Origin: Actinomycetota bacterium
Lineage (GTDB): Bacteria > Actinomycetota > CADDZG01 > WHSQ01
NCBI GenBank assembly: GCA_016781115.1
Contig: JADDQX010000064.1
Location: forward strand, 1-11,416
DNA: 11,416 nt
Direction of reading: 5' to 3'
Shown: in pieces, positions 6,402 through 11,416 of the stretch
Numbering within the stretch: the stretch's first letter is position 1
Layout of the letters: each line of letters opens with the position of its first letter
Program-made: the position numbers and the translations under genes
The notes under the pieces: generated by a model
Told to the model about the DNA's origin: nothing
Seen by the model: only the letters and a program-made list of their open reading frames with translations
Databases searched by the model: none

Positions 6402-7033
6402 ACTCCGCCGCCGGAGACCAACATCTCCTTCAGACGAGCGGCGGCCGCCGGTGGGTCGGCGGCCTCGGTGATGGCCCGCACGACGACGATCCGGCGAGCG
6501 CCTGCTTCCAGCACCGAATCAACCGTTCGCTCGGACATCCCGCCCGTGACGAACCACGGCAGATCGACGGTGGCCGCCGCATGTCGCACCAACGACAGTC
6601 CCGTTCCCGGTCGCCCCGGTTTGGTCGGCGTCTCGTTCACGGGCCCGACGGCGACGTAGTCGAGCAGGTGCGATCGCTCCACCGCCGCGTCCACCTCCTC
6701 GGGAGCATGCGTCGAGAGCCCCACGATGCGCGGCCCGACGATGCGCCTGGCGGCGTCGGGAGGGAGGTCGTTCTGACCGACGTGTACACCGTCGGCATCC
6801 ACGGCGAGCGCGACGTCTGGTCGGTCGTTGATGATGAAGGGCATCCCGGCCGCCCGACAGGCCGTCTGGATCGGCCCGGCGAGCCGCACGATGTCGCCAG
6901 CTTCAAGCTCCTTCTCTCTCAGCTGGAACAGATCGACACCGGCCGCCGCCAGCTCGGGGATCAATTCGCCAACGTCGCCGGCGGCGATACGAGCCGGCGC
7001 CACCAGATACAACAGGGCGTCTCTCAGGCTCAC
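6398..7033 (-). CDS. thiE: Thiamine-phosphate synthase
   Basis: This 211-residue TIM-barrel enzyme joins HMP-pyrophosphate and thiazole phosphate to make thiamine phosphate. Diagnostic residues are all present: QLREK (37-41), FIINDRPDVALAVDADGVHVGQNDLP (66-91) with D70 and D89 for Mg2+/pyrophosphate, GLSTH (105-109), PTK (136-138) and the phosphate-binding GG (164-165). These favour ThiE over its non-catalytic relative TenI. The start is GTG at 7033, overlapping the TGA of the upstream gene (GTGA). It in turn overlaps the Cax gene. No other thiamine gene and no TPP riboswitch were seen, so this gene stands apart from a thi cluster. Its pairing with a calcium antiporter is probably only an operon of convenience. 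Confidence 0.92.
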   Translation of the reverse strand: MSLRDALLYLVAPARIAAGDVGELIPELAAAGVDLFQLREKELEAGDIVRLAGPIQTACRAAGMPFIINDRPDVALAVDADGVHVGQNDLPPDAARRIVGPRIVGLSTHAPEEVDAAVERSHLLDYVAVGPVNETPTKPGRPGTGLSLVRHAAATVDLPWFVTGGMSERTVDSVLEAGARRIVVVRAITEAADPPAAAARLKEMLVSGGGV

Positions 7034-7461
7034 AGAGCGGCTACCGCGGGACCTCCATCGCCGCCTTCGCGCCAGTCCTCGTCCGGATCCTCTCCTACCT
7101 CACGCTCGTAGGTCTTCATCCGCTCCGCGATCTGATGCAGCGCACCCGGGAGACGGAACAGAGCGATCCCCACGAAGACGTAGGGCAGGATGTCCAAGAT
7201 CACTTCGTAGAAGCGCTTGTCGAGCAAGCTCGCGATCGCGATCCAGATCACCACCAACCCCGCGAGGACCTCTGCCAGGACGCGAACCCTCTTGCGGTCG
7301 GCACCCGCCTCGAACCGCTCCCGCATCAAGCGAACCGCCAGCCGTCCGCGGGTGCGGCGAAGACGCCGCCAGGTCTGGCGAGACGGATAGAACCGCCGGA
7401 GCCCCTCGACGAAACCGAGGATCAGAACGGCGGTGAGAGCTGCGATCAAGCCCGTGGTCAT
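7030..7461 (-). CDS. Hypothetical membrane protein with three TM segments
   Basis: This is a 143-residue protein if ATG 7461 is used; TTG 7470 would add three residues but overlaps the likely -10 box. Hydrophobic segments lie at about 4-19, 62-80 and 85-103. They are separated by a very basic stretch at 22-60 (rich in Arg, likely cytoplasmic), and an acidic tail GEDPDEDWREGGDGG follows. I recognise no domain. The gene is first in a tightly overlapping unit with thiE and cax. Its stop codon overlaps the GTG of thiE, so it probably sets the translation of the unit. Role unknown. Confidence 0.75.
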   Translation of the reverse strand: MTTGLIAALTAVLILGFVEGLRRFYPSRQTWRRLRRTRGRLAVRLMRERFEAGADRKRVRVLAEVLAGLVVIWIAIASLLDKRFYEVILDILPYVFVGIALFRLPGALHQIAERMKTYEREVGEDPDEDWREGGDGGPAVAAL

Positions 7462-7469
7462 GACGCCCA

Positions 7470-7475
7470 AGGGTA
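7470..7475 (-). promoter_or_regulatory. Possible -10 hexamer of the thiE-cax operon
   Basis: TACCCT on the minus strand lies eight bases before ATG 7461, with no Shine-Dalgarno between. It directly follows the terminator at 7491-7514, so a new transcript must start close by. No -35 box was recognised. Confidence 0.4.
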
Positions 7476-7490
7476 GACGCCGGACGCGAA

Positions 7491-7514
7491 GAAGGGGCGG
7501 TCGCCCGCCCCTTC
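7491..7514 (-). terminator. Hairpin terminator after the secreted-protein pair
   Basis: A perfect ten-base stem GAAGGGGCGG/CCGCCCCTTC with a four-base loop begins 20 bases past the stop of the 154-residue secreted protein. On the minus strand the stem is followed by TTCG, a weak U-run. It separates this gene pair from the thiE-cax operon. Confidence 0.78.
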
Positions 7515-7533
7515 GTTGCTGTTCTGGAGATGC

Positions 7534-7998
7534 TTACTTGCTGGTCGCCGTGTAGGTGAAGTCGACGTTCGCGCCCGAGACCATGCACACGATCGCGATC
7601 GGGTAGCCAGGAGGCACCACGCCGGATTCGCCACCGGGCTCCCGCGTCTCGAACGGGATGTTCGCCGGCACGCCGGCGGGATCACTCAGATCGCCGAGCC
7701 CCTGATAGAAGCTGATGTCGAGGTCCGCAGACTCGTCGGAGGGGACGAGCTTGAACTTGCCGCCACCGGTCTTCGGGTCCACGTCGAAGTCAAACCCCAC
7801 GATGCCCTGAGCCTGACGCTGCGCCACGAGGTTGAGGCGCCGGTGCAAGCCGAAGAAACAGCTCCCGTCGGCGAATTGGGCTGGGATAGCGACGGAGCCC
7901 TCCTGCGTCTGCTTCGTCTTCTTCGCCTGGCCGGCCGTTGCCGGAACCGCCCCACCCAGGAGCAGAGCCGCGACCGAAACAGCGATGACTCGCTTCAT
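7534..7998 (-). CDS. Secreted protein, paralogue A of a tandem pair
   Basis: This 154-residue protein has a clear Sec signal peptide (MKRVIAVSVAALLLGGAVPATAG, cleavage near 22-24). The mature part is predicted to be beta-rich and about 130 residues long. It contains two cysteines, C47 and C138, which could form a disulfide, and the landmarks SCFFGLHRRL, GIVGFDFDVD, ADLDISFY, FETREPGGESGVVP and AIVCM. The same landmarks in the same order occur in the upstream protein, so the two are paralogues. The start is fixed by a strong AGGAGGAA ribosome binding site, within which the upstream gene's stop codon lies. I recognise no named family. A cell-surface or extracellular role is inferred from the signal peptide. 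Confidence 0.82.
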   Translation of the reverse strand: MKRVIAVSVAALLLGGAVPATAGQAKKTKQTQEGSVAIPAQFADGSCFFGLHRRLNLVAQRQAQGIVGFDFDVDPKTGGGKFKLVPSDESADLDISFYQGLGDLSDPAGVPANIPFETREPGGESGVVPPGYPIAIVCMVSGANVDFTYTATSK

Positions 7999-8000
7999 CG

Positions 8001-8008
8001 TTCCTCCT
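8001..8008 (-). promoter_or_regulatory. Strong Shine-Dalgarno of secreted protein A overlapping the stop of protein B
   Basis: AGGAGGAA on the minus strand lies a few bases before ATG 7998. The TAG stop of the upstream gene (8009-8007) is part of this element, so ribosomes ending gene B stop at the start site of gene A. This supports one transcript. Confidence 0.75.
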
Positions 8009-8525
8009 AGCCCTTGGGCGCCTTGACGCCCTTGCCGGCGGTGTAGGTGAATGGCACCGCCAGGGCGGCGCTACCCGTTTCGGATGCGTAGATGCAGACG
8101 ATGGCCTTGATGGCTCCCTCGGGAACGACGCCCGCCTCGCCCGAACCGTCGTGCGTTTCGAACGTCACCGTTGCGGGCGGTGCCGGGAGCGGGTCGTTCA
8201 CGAACTCCTGCTGAGTCGCGAAGTCGCCGAGGTAGTAGGTGAGGTCCAGGTCGGGGGTTCCGACTCCGCCTGTTGCCTCGAGAACGAAGGGCTTCTTCCA
8301 CGTCGCCTTGTCCACGTCGAAGGTCCAACCAACGGCGCCGTTGGAGTTCGAGCCGCCCAGCGAGAACAGGTGGCGGGAAAGCCCCGTGAAGCAACCACTC
8401 GGGTGCCGAGCCGGAGCCGCGATGATCCCGGCTACCTCCTGCTTCTTTGCCTTACCTGCGCTGGCCGGAGCCAGCATCGCCGCCGCCATCAGAGCAGCGA
8501 GCCCGATCGTCAGTAACTTCCTCAT
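8007..8525 (-). CDS. Secreted protein, paralogue B of a tandem pair
   Basis: This 172-residue protein starts at ATG 8525, where a signal peptide begins (MRKLLTIGLAALMAAAMLAP, then ASAG) and a GGGAGGG ribosome binding site precedes it. The longer open frame up to 8654 would put 43 polar residues before the signal peptide and runs into the divergent gene, so I reject it. The mature protein shares with paralogue A the order GCFTGLSRHL, GAVGWTFDVD, PDLDLTYY, FETHDGSGEAGVVP and AIVCIY, and has matching cysteines C45 and C144. It carries a longer middle segment and a lysine-rich C-terminus. Product of a tandem duplication; function unknown. Confidence 0.82.
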   Translation of the reverse strand: MRKLLTIGLAALMAAAMLAPASAGKAKKQEVAGIIAAPARHPSGCFTGLSRHLFSLGGSNSNGAVGWTFDVDKATWKKPFVLEATGGVGTPDLDLTYYLGDFATQQEFVNDPLPAPPATVTFETHDGSGEAGVVPEGAIKAIVCIYASETGSAALAVPFTYTAGKGVKAPKG

Positions 8526-8600
8526 TGCGGATCCCTCCCACTCAGGATGCCTGTGTCCGTATCGGGAGGTTTCTCCGCGCACAGCGACGTTCCTGCGCCC

Positions 8601-8626
8601 GTTTGCGCCTGGATCGCCCAGGGCAA
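8601..8626 (+). promoter_or_regulatory. Weak candidate SigB-type promoter for the 49-residue acidic protein
   Basis: GTTT, 16 bases, then GGGCAA resembles the general-stress sigma consensus GTTT-N14-17-GGGTAT but misses two bases of the -10 box. It would give a short leader that still includes the ribosome binding site at 8640-8649. Offered as a possibility only. Confidence 0.2.
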
Positions 8627-8652
8627 GCCCCCTCCAGAGGAGAGGAGGCGAC

Positions 8653-8802
8653 ATGAGCGATCAGACGAGCGACGGCAAGGACTACGCCAAGGGATCCGAG
8701 ATGGACGAGGCGACCGACGCTCCCACCGCCAAGGAGGCGGTTACGCGAAGCGACGAGACCCTGGCCGACGACCAGGCGGCGTTCCAGCCCGAGTCGAGCT
8801 AG
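8653..8802 (+). CDS. Small acidic, probably disordered 49-residue protein
   Basis: The ATG at 8653 follows a very good ribosome binding site (GAGGAGGCGAC directly before the start). The protein is rich in Asp, Glu, Ala, Ser and Thr, has no cysteine, tryptophan or hydrophobic segment, and is predicted to be disordered. Codons are GC-rich at the third position. It is divergent from the secreted pair and convergent with the PH-domain gene, so it is likely a single-gene transcript. The longer frame starting further upstream is not needed. I recognise no family. Composition resembles small actinobacterial stress or DNA-mimic-like acidic proteins, but that is only a resemblance. Confidence 0.65.
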   Translation: MSDQTSDGKDYAKGSEMDEATDAPTAKEAVTRSDETLADDQAAFQPESS

Positions 8803-8820
8803 GAGCGCCCTGCCAGGCAG

Positions 8821-9408
8821 CTAGACGATTACCCGCGGCAGGGGGCCCGTGTCTTCGTCCTCGGCCCGGGCTGCGACGTCTTCCCGATGCGTCGGCGACT
8901 TCGCCATCATGAGCGAGGTCACCGTTCGGTAGAAGTCGTCGGGGTTCGGCAGGAAGGCGATCTTCTCGACCGCCTGCTTCTGCCCGGCGGACTCCACCCT
9001 CAGGTCCCCGTAGCCCAACAACCTGCCGATGACCGACCGGTGGTAGGTCATGTCGGTGGCCTTCGTGAGCGGCAACGATGCCACGCGTCGCGACAGCAAG
9101 CCCGAGACCTCGAAGAGCCTCCGATCCGTCACCACGATGCGTGCGAAGTTCCACTCCCAGCCCCTCCACGCGAACCGAGCCATGAAGAAGATGGCGACGA
9201 GGCCGAGGATCGTGTCGATGATGTCGGACCCATCAGACGGGCTCAGCAGCGTCCCGAGGAAAGACGCGAGCACGATCGCCCCGAGGGCCTCGGCGAAAGG
9301 ACGAGCCAGAACGGCGGGATGGCGCCGGATGCGGCAGACGATGCGCTCGTCGAAGGCTAGATAACGCTCGTCGCCGCGCCTCGAGAGCCGAGACGGCAGC
9401 GACGGCAT
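8821..9408 (-). CDS. Bacterial PH-domain (bPH2/DUF304-like) membrane protein
   Basis: This 195-residue protein begins at ATG 9408. Two membrane helices at about 36-56 and 62-80 are followed by a PH-like domain at about 88-165 with the family pattern RIVVTDRRLFEVSGLLSRRVASLPLTKATDM...GRLLGYGDLRVESAG...FLPNPDDFY. This is typical of YdbS/YdbT-like proteins, whose roles are poorly known. The C-terminal 25 residues are acidic and likely disordered. The start choice is between ATG 9408 and GTG 9423. I prefer the ATG because a GGGACGG sequence lies before it. The ATG sits in a perfect hairpin. The upstream 56-residue membrane protein ends 17 bases before it, so the two genes are likely coupled. Confidence 0.82.
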   Translation of the reverse strand: MPSLPSRLSRRGDERYLAFDERIVCRIRRHPAVLARPFAEALGAIVLASFLGTLLSPSDGSDIIDTILGLVAIFFMARFAWRGWEWNFARIVVTDRRLFEVSGLLSRRVASLPLTKATDMTYHRSVIGRLLGYGDLRVESAGQKQAVEKIAFLPNPDDFYRTVTSLMMAKSPTHREDVAARAEDEDTGPLPRVIV

Positions 9409-9419
9409 CGAATGCCGTC
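9401..9419 (-). promoter_or_regulatory. Perfect inverted repeat at the start codon of the PH-domain gene
   Basis: GACGGCAT-CGA-ATGCCGTC is an eight-base perfect inverted repeat with a three-base loop. It contains the ATG at 9408 in one arm and part of the likely ribosome binding site in the other. In mRNA it would hide the start codon unless a ribosome finishing the upstream gene (stop at 9426-9428) opens it. Confidence 0.5.
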
Positions 9420-9425
9420 CCACGC

Positions 9426-9596
9426 TCAGATCAACGAGCGCAGGAACTCGGTGAAAGCCGCGGATGCGGTGGAGAACCACTCGCCAGCGTTCTCGCCCGT
9501 CACCTTCACGAGCTTGGCCGCCTCTCCGGGAGAGTTGATCAGGAATACGGCGAGGAACGCCAGCAATAGGTACATCCCGACCTTCTTGAGCTTCAT
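9426..9596 (-). CDS. Small 56-residue one-TM protein
   Basis: The protein starts with MKLKKVGMY and has one hydrophobic helix (about 9-23), then an amphipathic stretch to the end (GENAGEWFSTASAAFTEFLRSLI). The open frame extends to 9677, but the extension overlaps the end of the isomerase gene and lacks a start signal. ATG 9596 has TATCGT six bases upstream, matching the leaderless pattern. The Lys-rich start and single helix suggest a membrane-anchored small protein. It precedes the PH-domain gene and is likely co-translated with it. I recognise no named family. Confidence 0.7.
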   Translation of the reverse strand: MKLKKVGMYLLLAFLAVFLINSPGEAAKLVKVTGENAGEWFSTASAAFTEFLRSLI

Positions 9597-9602
9597 GGCA
9601 TC

Positions 9603-9608
9603 ACGATA
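9603..9608 (-). promoter_or_regulatory. -10 hexamer of the small TM protein/PH-domain unit, leaderless type
   Basis: TATCGT on the minus strand is followed by six bases (GATGCC) and ATG 9596, the same spacing as the DUF59 and PspC genes. No Shine-Dalgarno or clear -35 box is seen. Confidence 0.5.
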
Positions 9609-9649
9609 AGTCTGGAACGAGGGCGGGCGCCGGATTACACGCGGGTCCC

Positions 9650-10429
9650 TCAGTACTCCGACCACCAGGTCAACCACAGCTTGCGCGACGTGCGCAGATG
9701 CTCCCGCTCGCGCGAGAAGACCTCCAACGTCACGGTTCCGTCGTAGCCGTGCTCCTTCAAGAGACGGATGTGGGTCTTCCAGTCGATCGTTCCGGCCCCC
9801 AGCGGAAGATGCAGGTCCTCTCCCCCACCGCGGTTATCCGAGACGTGGACGTGAGCGAGCCTGGTGCCGAACGCCTCGAGCAGCGACGCGGACCGGTTCG
9901 GTTCGCGCAGGCCGAGTCGCAGGTTCGCGTGCGCTACGTCGAGGTGGAACTCGACCTCGGGCACCGCCTCGAAGATCGCACCCAGGTCCTCAACTCCGGA
10001 GAACCCACGATCTAGGTTCTCCACCATCAAGGTGATGCCGCGCTGCGCCGCGTCTTGAGCGAGACCGTCGATCGCCTCTGCGTTCATCGCCCGGACCTTG
10101 TCGGGCGAGTGCAGTGGGACCCGCTGATCCGGATGGACGTTCACTAGCGTCACCCCTGCATCTGCGAAGACATCGAGGCCGCGGCGATAGAGGTCTCGCG
10201 CCAGCTGACGCATCTCCGGATATGGAGAGGCGATCGGCAGGTACCAGGCGGTGTGCCCGACCGCCTCGAGACCCAGGTCCGAGATCAGCGTACCGACCTC
10301 TTTGCCGTCGGGGACCCAGGCCGCGGGGGGCTCGAGCGTGAGGTCGATGAAGTCGAAGCCGTCCTCCGCGATCCGATGGATCTCTTTGAGGACGGAACGA
10401 CCCGGGAAGTTCATCGACCCGACGAGCAT
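9650..10429 (-). CDS. Sugar-phosphate isomerase/epimerase-like TIM barrel protein
   Basis: This 259-residue protein of the xylose-isomerase-like TIM-barrel superfamily (AP_endonuc_2) acts on sugars, inositol derivatives or abasic DNA in different members. The four canonical metal positions are present: E137 (LMVENLD), D164 (FHLDVAHAN, with H167), H195 (AHVHVSDN) and E236 (TLEVF). The start at ATG 10429 gives the expected first strand MLVGSMNF; ATG 10414 is a shorter option. The frame to 10528 overlaps the divergent HAD gene, and its extra residues do not look like a domain. A TACGGT hexamer eight bases upstream suggests a leaderless mRNA. Endonuclease IV is less likely because the longer metal ligand set of that enzyme is not seen. 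Substrate unknown. Confidence 0.83.
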   Translation of the reverse strand: MLVGSMNFPGRSVLKEIHRIAEDGFDFIDLTLEPPAAWVPDGKEVGTLISDLGLEAVGHTAWYLPIASPYPEMRQLARDLYRRGLDVFADAGVTLVNVHPDQRVPLHSPDKVRAMNAEAIDGLAQDAAQRGITLMVENLDRGFSGVEDLGAIFEAVPEVEFHLDVAHANLRLGLREPNRSASLLEAFGTRLAHVHVSDNRGGGEDLHLPLGAGTIDWKTHIRLLKEHGYDGTVTLEVFSREREHLRTSRKLWLTWWSEY

Positions 10430-10437
10430 CGCGAGAG

Positions 10438-10443
10438 ACCGTA
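10438..10443 (-). promoter_or_regulatory. Possible -10 hexamer of the TIM-barrel isomerase gene
   Basis: TACGGT on the minus strand lies eight bases before ATG 10429, with no ribosome binding site in between. The 55-bp region 10430-10484 holds this and the divergent promoter of the HAD gene. Confidence 0.4.
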
Positions 10444-10472
10444 CCGCCTGAAGGCCGCGGCGCCCGCTGCGG

Positions 10473-10478
10473 TAGAAC
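10473..10478 (+). promoter_or_regulatory. Possible -10 hexamer of the HAD-IB gene
   Basis: TAGAAC is followed by six bases (GGGGGC) and the GTG start at 10485. Its last base departs from the usual TANNNT. The spacing equals that of the better leaderless candidates in this window. The G-run could instead act as a poor ribosome binding site, though it is too close to the start. Confidence 0.3.
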
Positions 10479-10484
10479 GGGGGC

Positions 10485-11312
10485 GTGAGCACCTCGCGGC
10501 GCGCTGCCTTCTTCGACCTCGACCGCACCTTGATCCCAGGCTCCAGTCTGTTCCTGCTCGCCCGCGGCGCCTACGAGCGCGACATGTTCCGGGTCCGTGA
10601 CCTCCTGCAGTTCGGCTGGGGCCAGTTGATGTTCAGGCTGCGCGGCGAGACCGAGTCCGGCATGGAGCGAACGCGGGAGGGCACGCTGGGCTTCGTCACC
10701 GGCCACAAGGCGGAGGAGCTTCTGGAGTGGGGCCGTGAGATCGCGAACGAGAGGGTGATCCCACGGGTCTACCAGGACATCGTGCGCGTGATCGAGACGC
10801 ATCGTGAGCGCGGGGACCTCACCTTCCTGGTGACGGCTGCGCCGATAGAGCTGGCGAACACGATCGCAGAAGAGTTCGGGATGGAGGGGGCGATCGCGAC
10901 GGTCTCTGAGATCGACGAGAACGGCTACTACACGGGAAGGCTCGTAGGACCGCTCATGCACGGACCAGAGAAGGCCAAAGCCGTCGCAGACATGGCGGCC
11001 GAGCGCGGCATCGACCTGACTCAGTGCGCCGCCTACTCCGACTCGATCAACGACCTTCCGCTCCTGGAATCGGTCGGCTATCCGCACGCCGTGAACCCCG
11101 AGGCGGAGTTGCAGCGGCTGGCGCTGCGGCGGGGGTGGCCGATACACGAGCTCCGCACCCGGCGAAAGGCGTTGCTCATCGGGATACCCGCGGGCGTCGG
11201 CGGGGTCACCGTCTTCGGGACCGGCATAGCTCTCGGGGCCTACCTCGAGCGAAGGAGACAGGAACGAACACCGGGGCGGTTGGAGCGGATCTCCCACCGC
11301 TTGAACATCTAG
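10485..11312 (+). CDS. HAD-IB family hydrolase (SerB-like phosphatase) with C-terminal TM segment
   Basis: This 275-residue protein has all four HAD motifs: DLDRT (D11, D13, T15), VTAAP (T117), K163 in GPEKAKAV and YSDSINDLP (D186, D190). The alpha-helical cap inserted between motifs I and II and the DSxND form place it in the HAD subfamily IB (TIGR01490-type), related to phosphoserine phosphatase and to CicA and lysophosphatidate phosphatases. A hydrophobic stretch at about 229-253, flanked by RTRRK and ERRR, is probably a membrane anchor with the catalytic domain in the cytoplasm. A phospholipid or amino-acid phosphate is a possible substrate but cannot be fixed here. The GTG start puts the nucleophile at residue 11, as usual. 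The peptidyl-prolyl isomerase gene follows after 22 bases. Confidence 0.85.
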   Translation: MSTSRRAAFFDLDRTLIPGSSLFLLARGAYERDMFRVRDLLQFGWGQLMFRLRGETESGMERTREGTLGFVTGHKAEELLEWGREIANERVIPRVYQDIVRVIETHRERGDLTFLVTAAPIELANTIAEEFGMEGAIATVSEIDENGYYTGRLVGPLMHGPEKAKAVADMAAERGIDLTQCAAYSDSINDLPLLESVGYPHAVNPEAELQRLALRRGWPIHELRTRRKALLIGIPAGVGGVTVFGTGIALGAYLERRRQERTPGRLERISHRLNI

Positions 11313-11334
11313 CTTCGAGACCGGGAGGACAGAG

Positions 11335-11416
11335 ATGCCAACGGCAACGTTCGTCACCAACCATGGGAGCTTCAAGGTGAAGCTGATGCCCGAGCACGCG
11401 CCCATCACCGTCGCGA
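11335..11416 (+). CDS. Cyclophilin-type peptidyl-prolyl cis-trans isomerase, first 27 residues
   Basis: The frame begins at ATG 11335, after a GGGAGG ribosome binding site, and runs off the window. The start MPTATFVTNHGSFKVKLMPE followed by HAPITVA matches the beginning of actinobacterial PpiA-type cyclophilins, which accelerate proline isomerisation in folding proteins; the HAP-TV segment is conserved. No signal peptide is present, so it is probably cytoplasmic. The active-site arginine lies beyond the window, so activity cannot be judged. It may share a transcript with the HAD gene 22 bases upstream. Confidence 0.8.
   Translation, partial: MPTATFVTNHGSFKVKLMPEHAPITVA

Noticed and set aside
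5625..6659. Long plus-strand open frame of 344 codons
   Set aside because: It is antisense to Cax and ThiE, both with clear family motifs, and its product is a charged, repetitive mix of Arg, Glu, Asp and His with no domain.
8526..8654. N-terminal extension of secreted protein B
   Set aside because: It would place 43 polar residues before a typical signal peptide and overlap the divergent gene's start; ATG 8525 has a good ribosome binding site.
8810..8820. CTGCC-A-GGCAG repeat as a bidirectional terminator
   Set aside because: A one-base loop cannot form; the remaining stem would be only about three base pairs.
9990..11408. Long minus-strand open frame of 472 codons
   Set aside because: It lies antisense to the HAD-IB gene, which has all catalytic motifs, and then runs into the isomerase gene out of frame. 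Its translation is low-complexity and Arg/Pro-rich, as expected for an antisense shadow in GC-rich DNA.

Overview
The window is high-GC bacterial DNA, densely packed with genes that use GC-rich third positions and frequent GTG and TTG starts. Several features point to Actinomycetota: a luciferase-like F420-type oxidoreductase, a DUF222/HNH protein of the mycobacterial '13E12' type with an actinobacterial/Firmicute-type LexA box, and many genes with a -10 hexamer a few bases before the start codon (leaderless mRNAs). The genus cannot be named from sequence alone. An uncultured or poorly studied actinobacterial lineage is my inference. No tRNA, rRNA, CRISPR array or insertion sequence was seen.

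Left part (1-2649). A minus-strand set runs DUF59/SufT-like protein, LLM oxidoreductase (4-base overlap), then threonine synthase, which is cut by the window edge. Divergent from it is a plus-strand pair: a PspC-domain protein and a small one-TM SHOCT-type protein sharing an identical nine-residue motif.

Middle (2650-5341). A DUF222/HNH nuclease-like gene faces the PspC pair. Its promoter is well formed and carries a perfect 16-bp LexA palindrome over the transcription and translation start. Upstream of it on the same strand lie a 66-residue orphan ORF and an amidohydrolase-2 family enzyme. A strong hairpin framed by two identical 10-bp palindromes separates the amidohydrolase from the next operon.

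Right-middle (5337-8802). A minus-strand operon with 4-base stop/start overlaps encodes a three-TM protein, ThiE (thiamine-phosphate synthase) and a Ca2+/H+ antiporter of the Cax family. Upstream, and separated by a clear hairpin terminator, are two tandem paralogous secreted proteins with signal peptides and a conserved pair of cysteines. A divergent 49-residue acidic protein has a strong ribosome binding site.

Right end (8821-11416). On the minus strand are a sugar-phosphate isomerase/epimerase-like TIM barrel, a 56-residue one-TM protein and a bacterial PH-domain membrane protein whose start codon lies in a perfect hairpin. On the plus strand are a HAD-IB phosphatase with a C-terminal TM segment and the start of a cyclophilin-type peptidyl-prolyl isomerase, cut by the window edge.

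The gene set is mostly core metabolism plus small envelope and stress proteins. I do not see a complete new defence or biosynthetic system. The most distinctive parts are regulatory (LexA box, twin palindromes, leaderless signature) and the tandem secreted paralogues.
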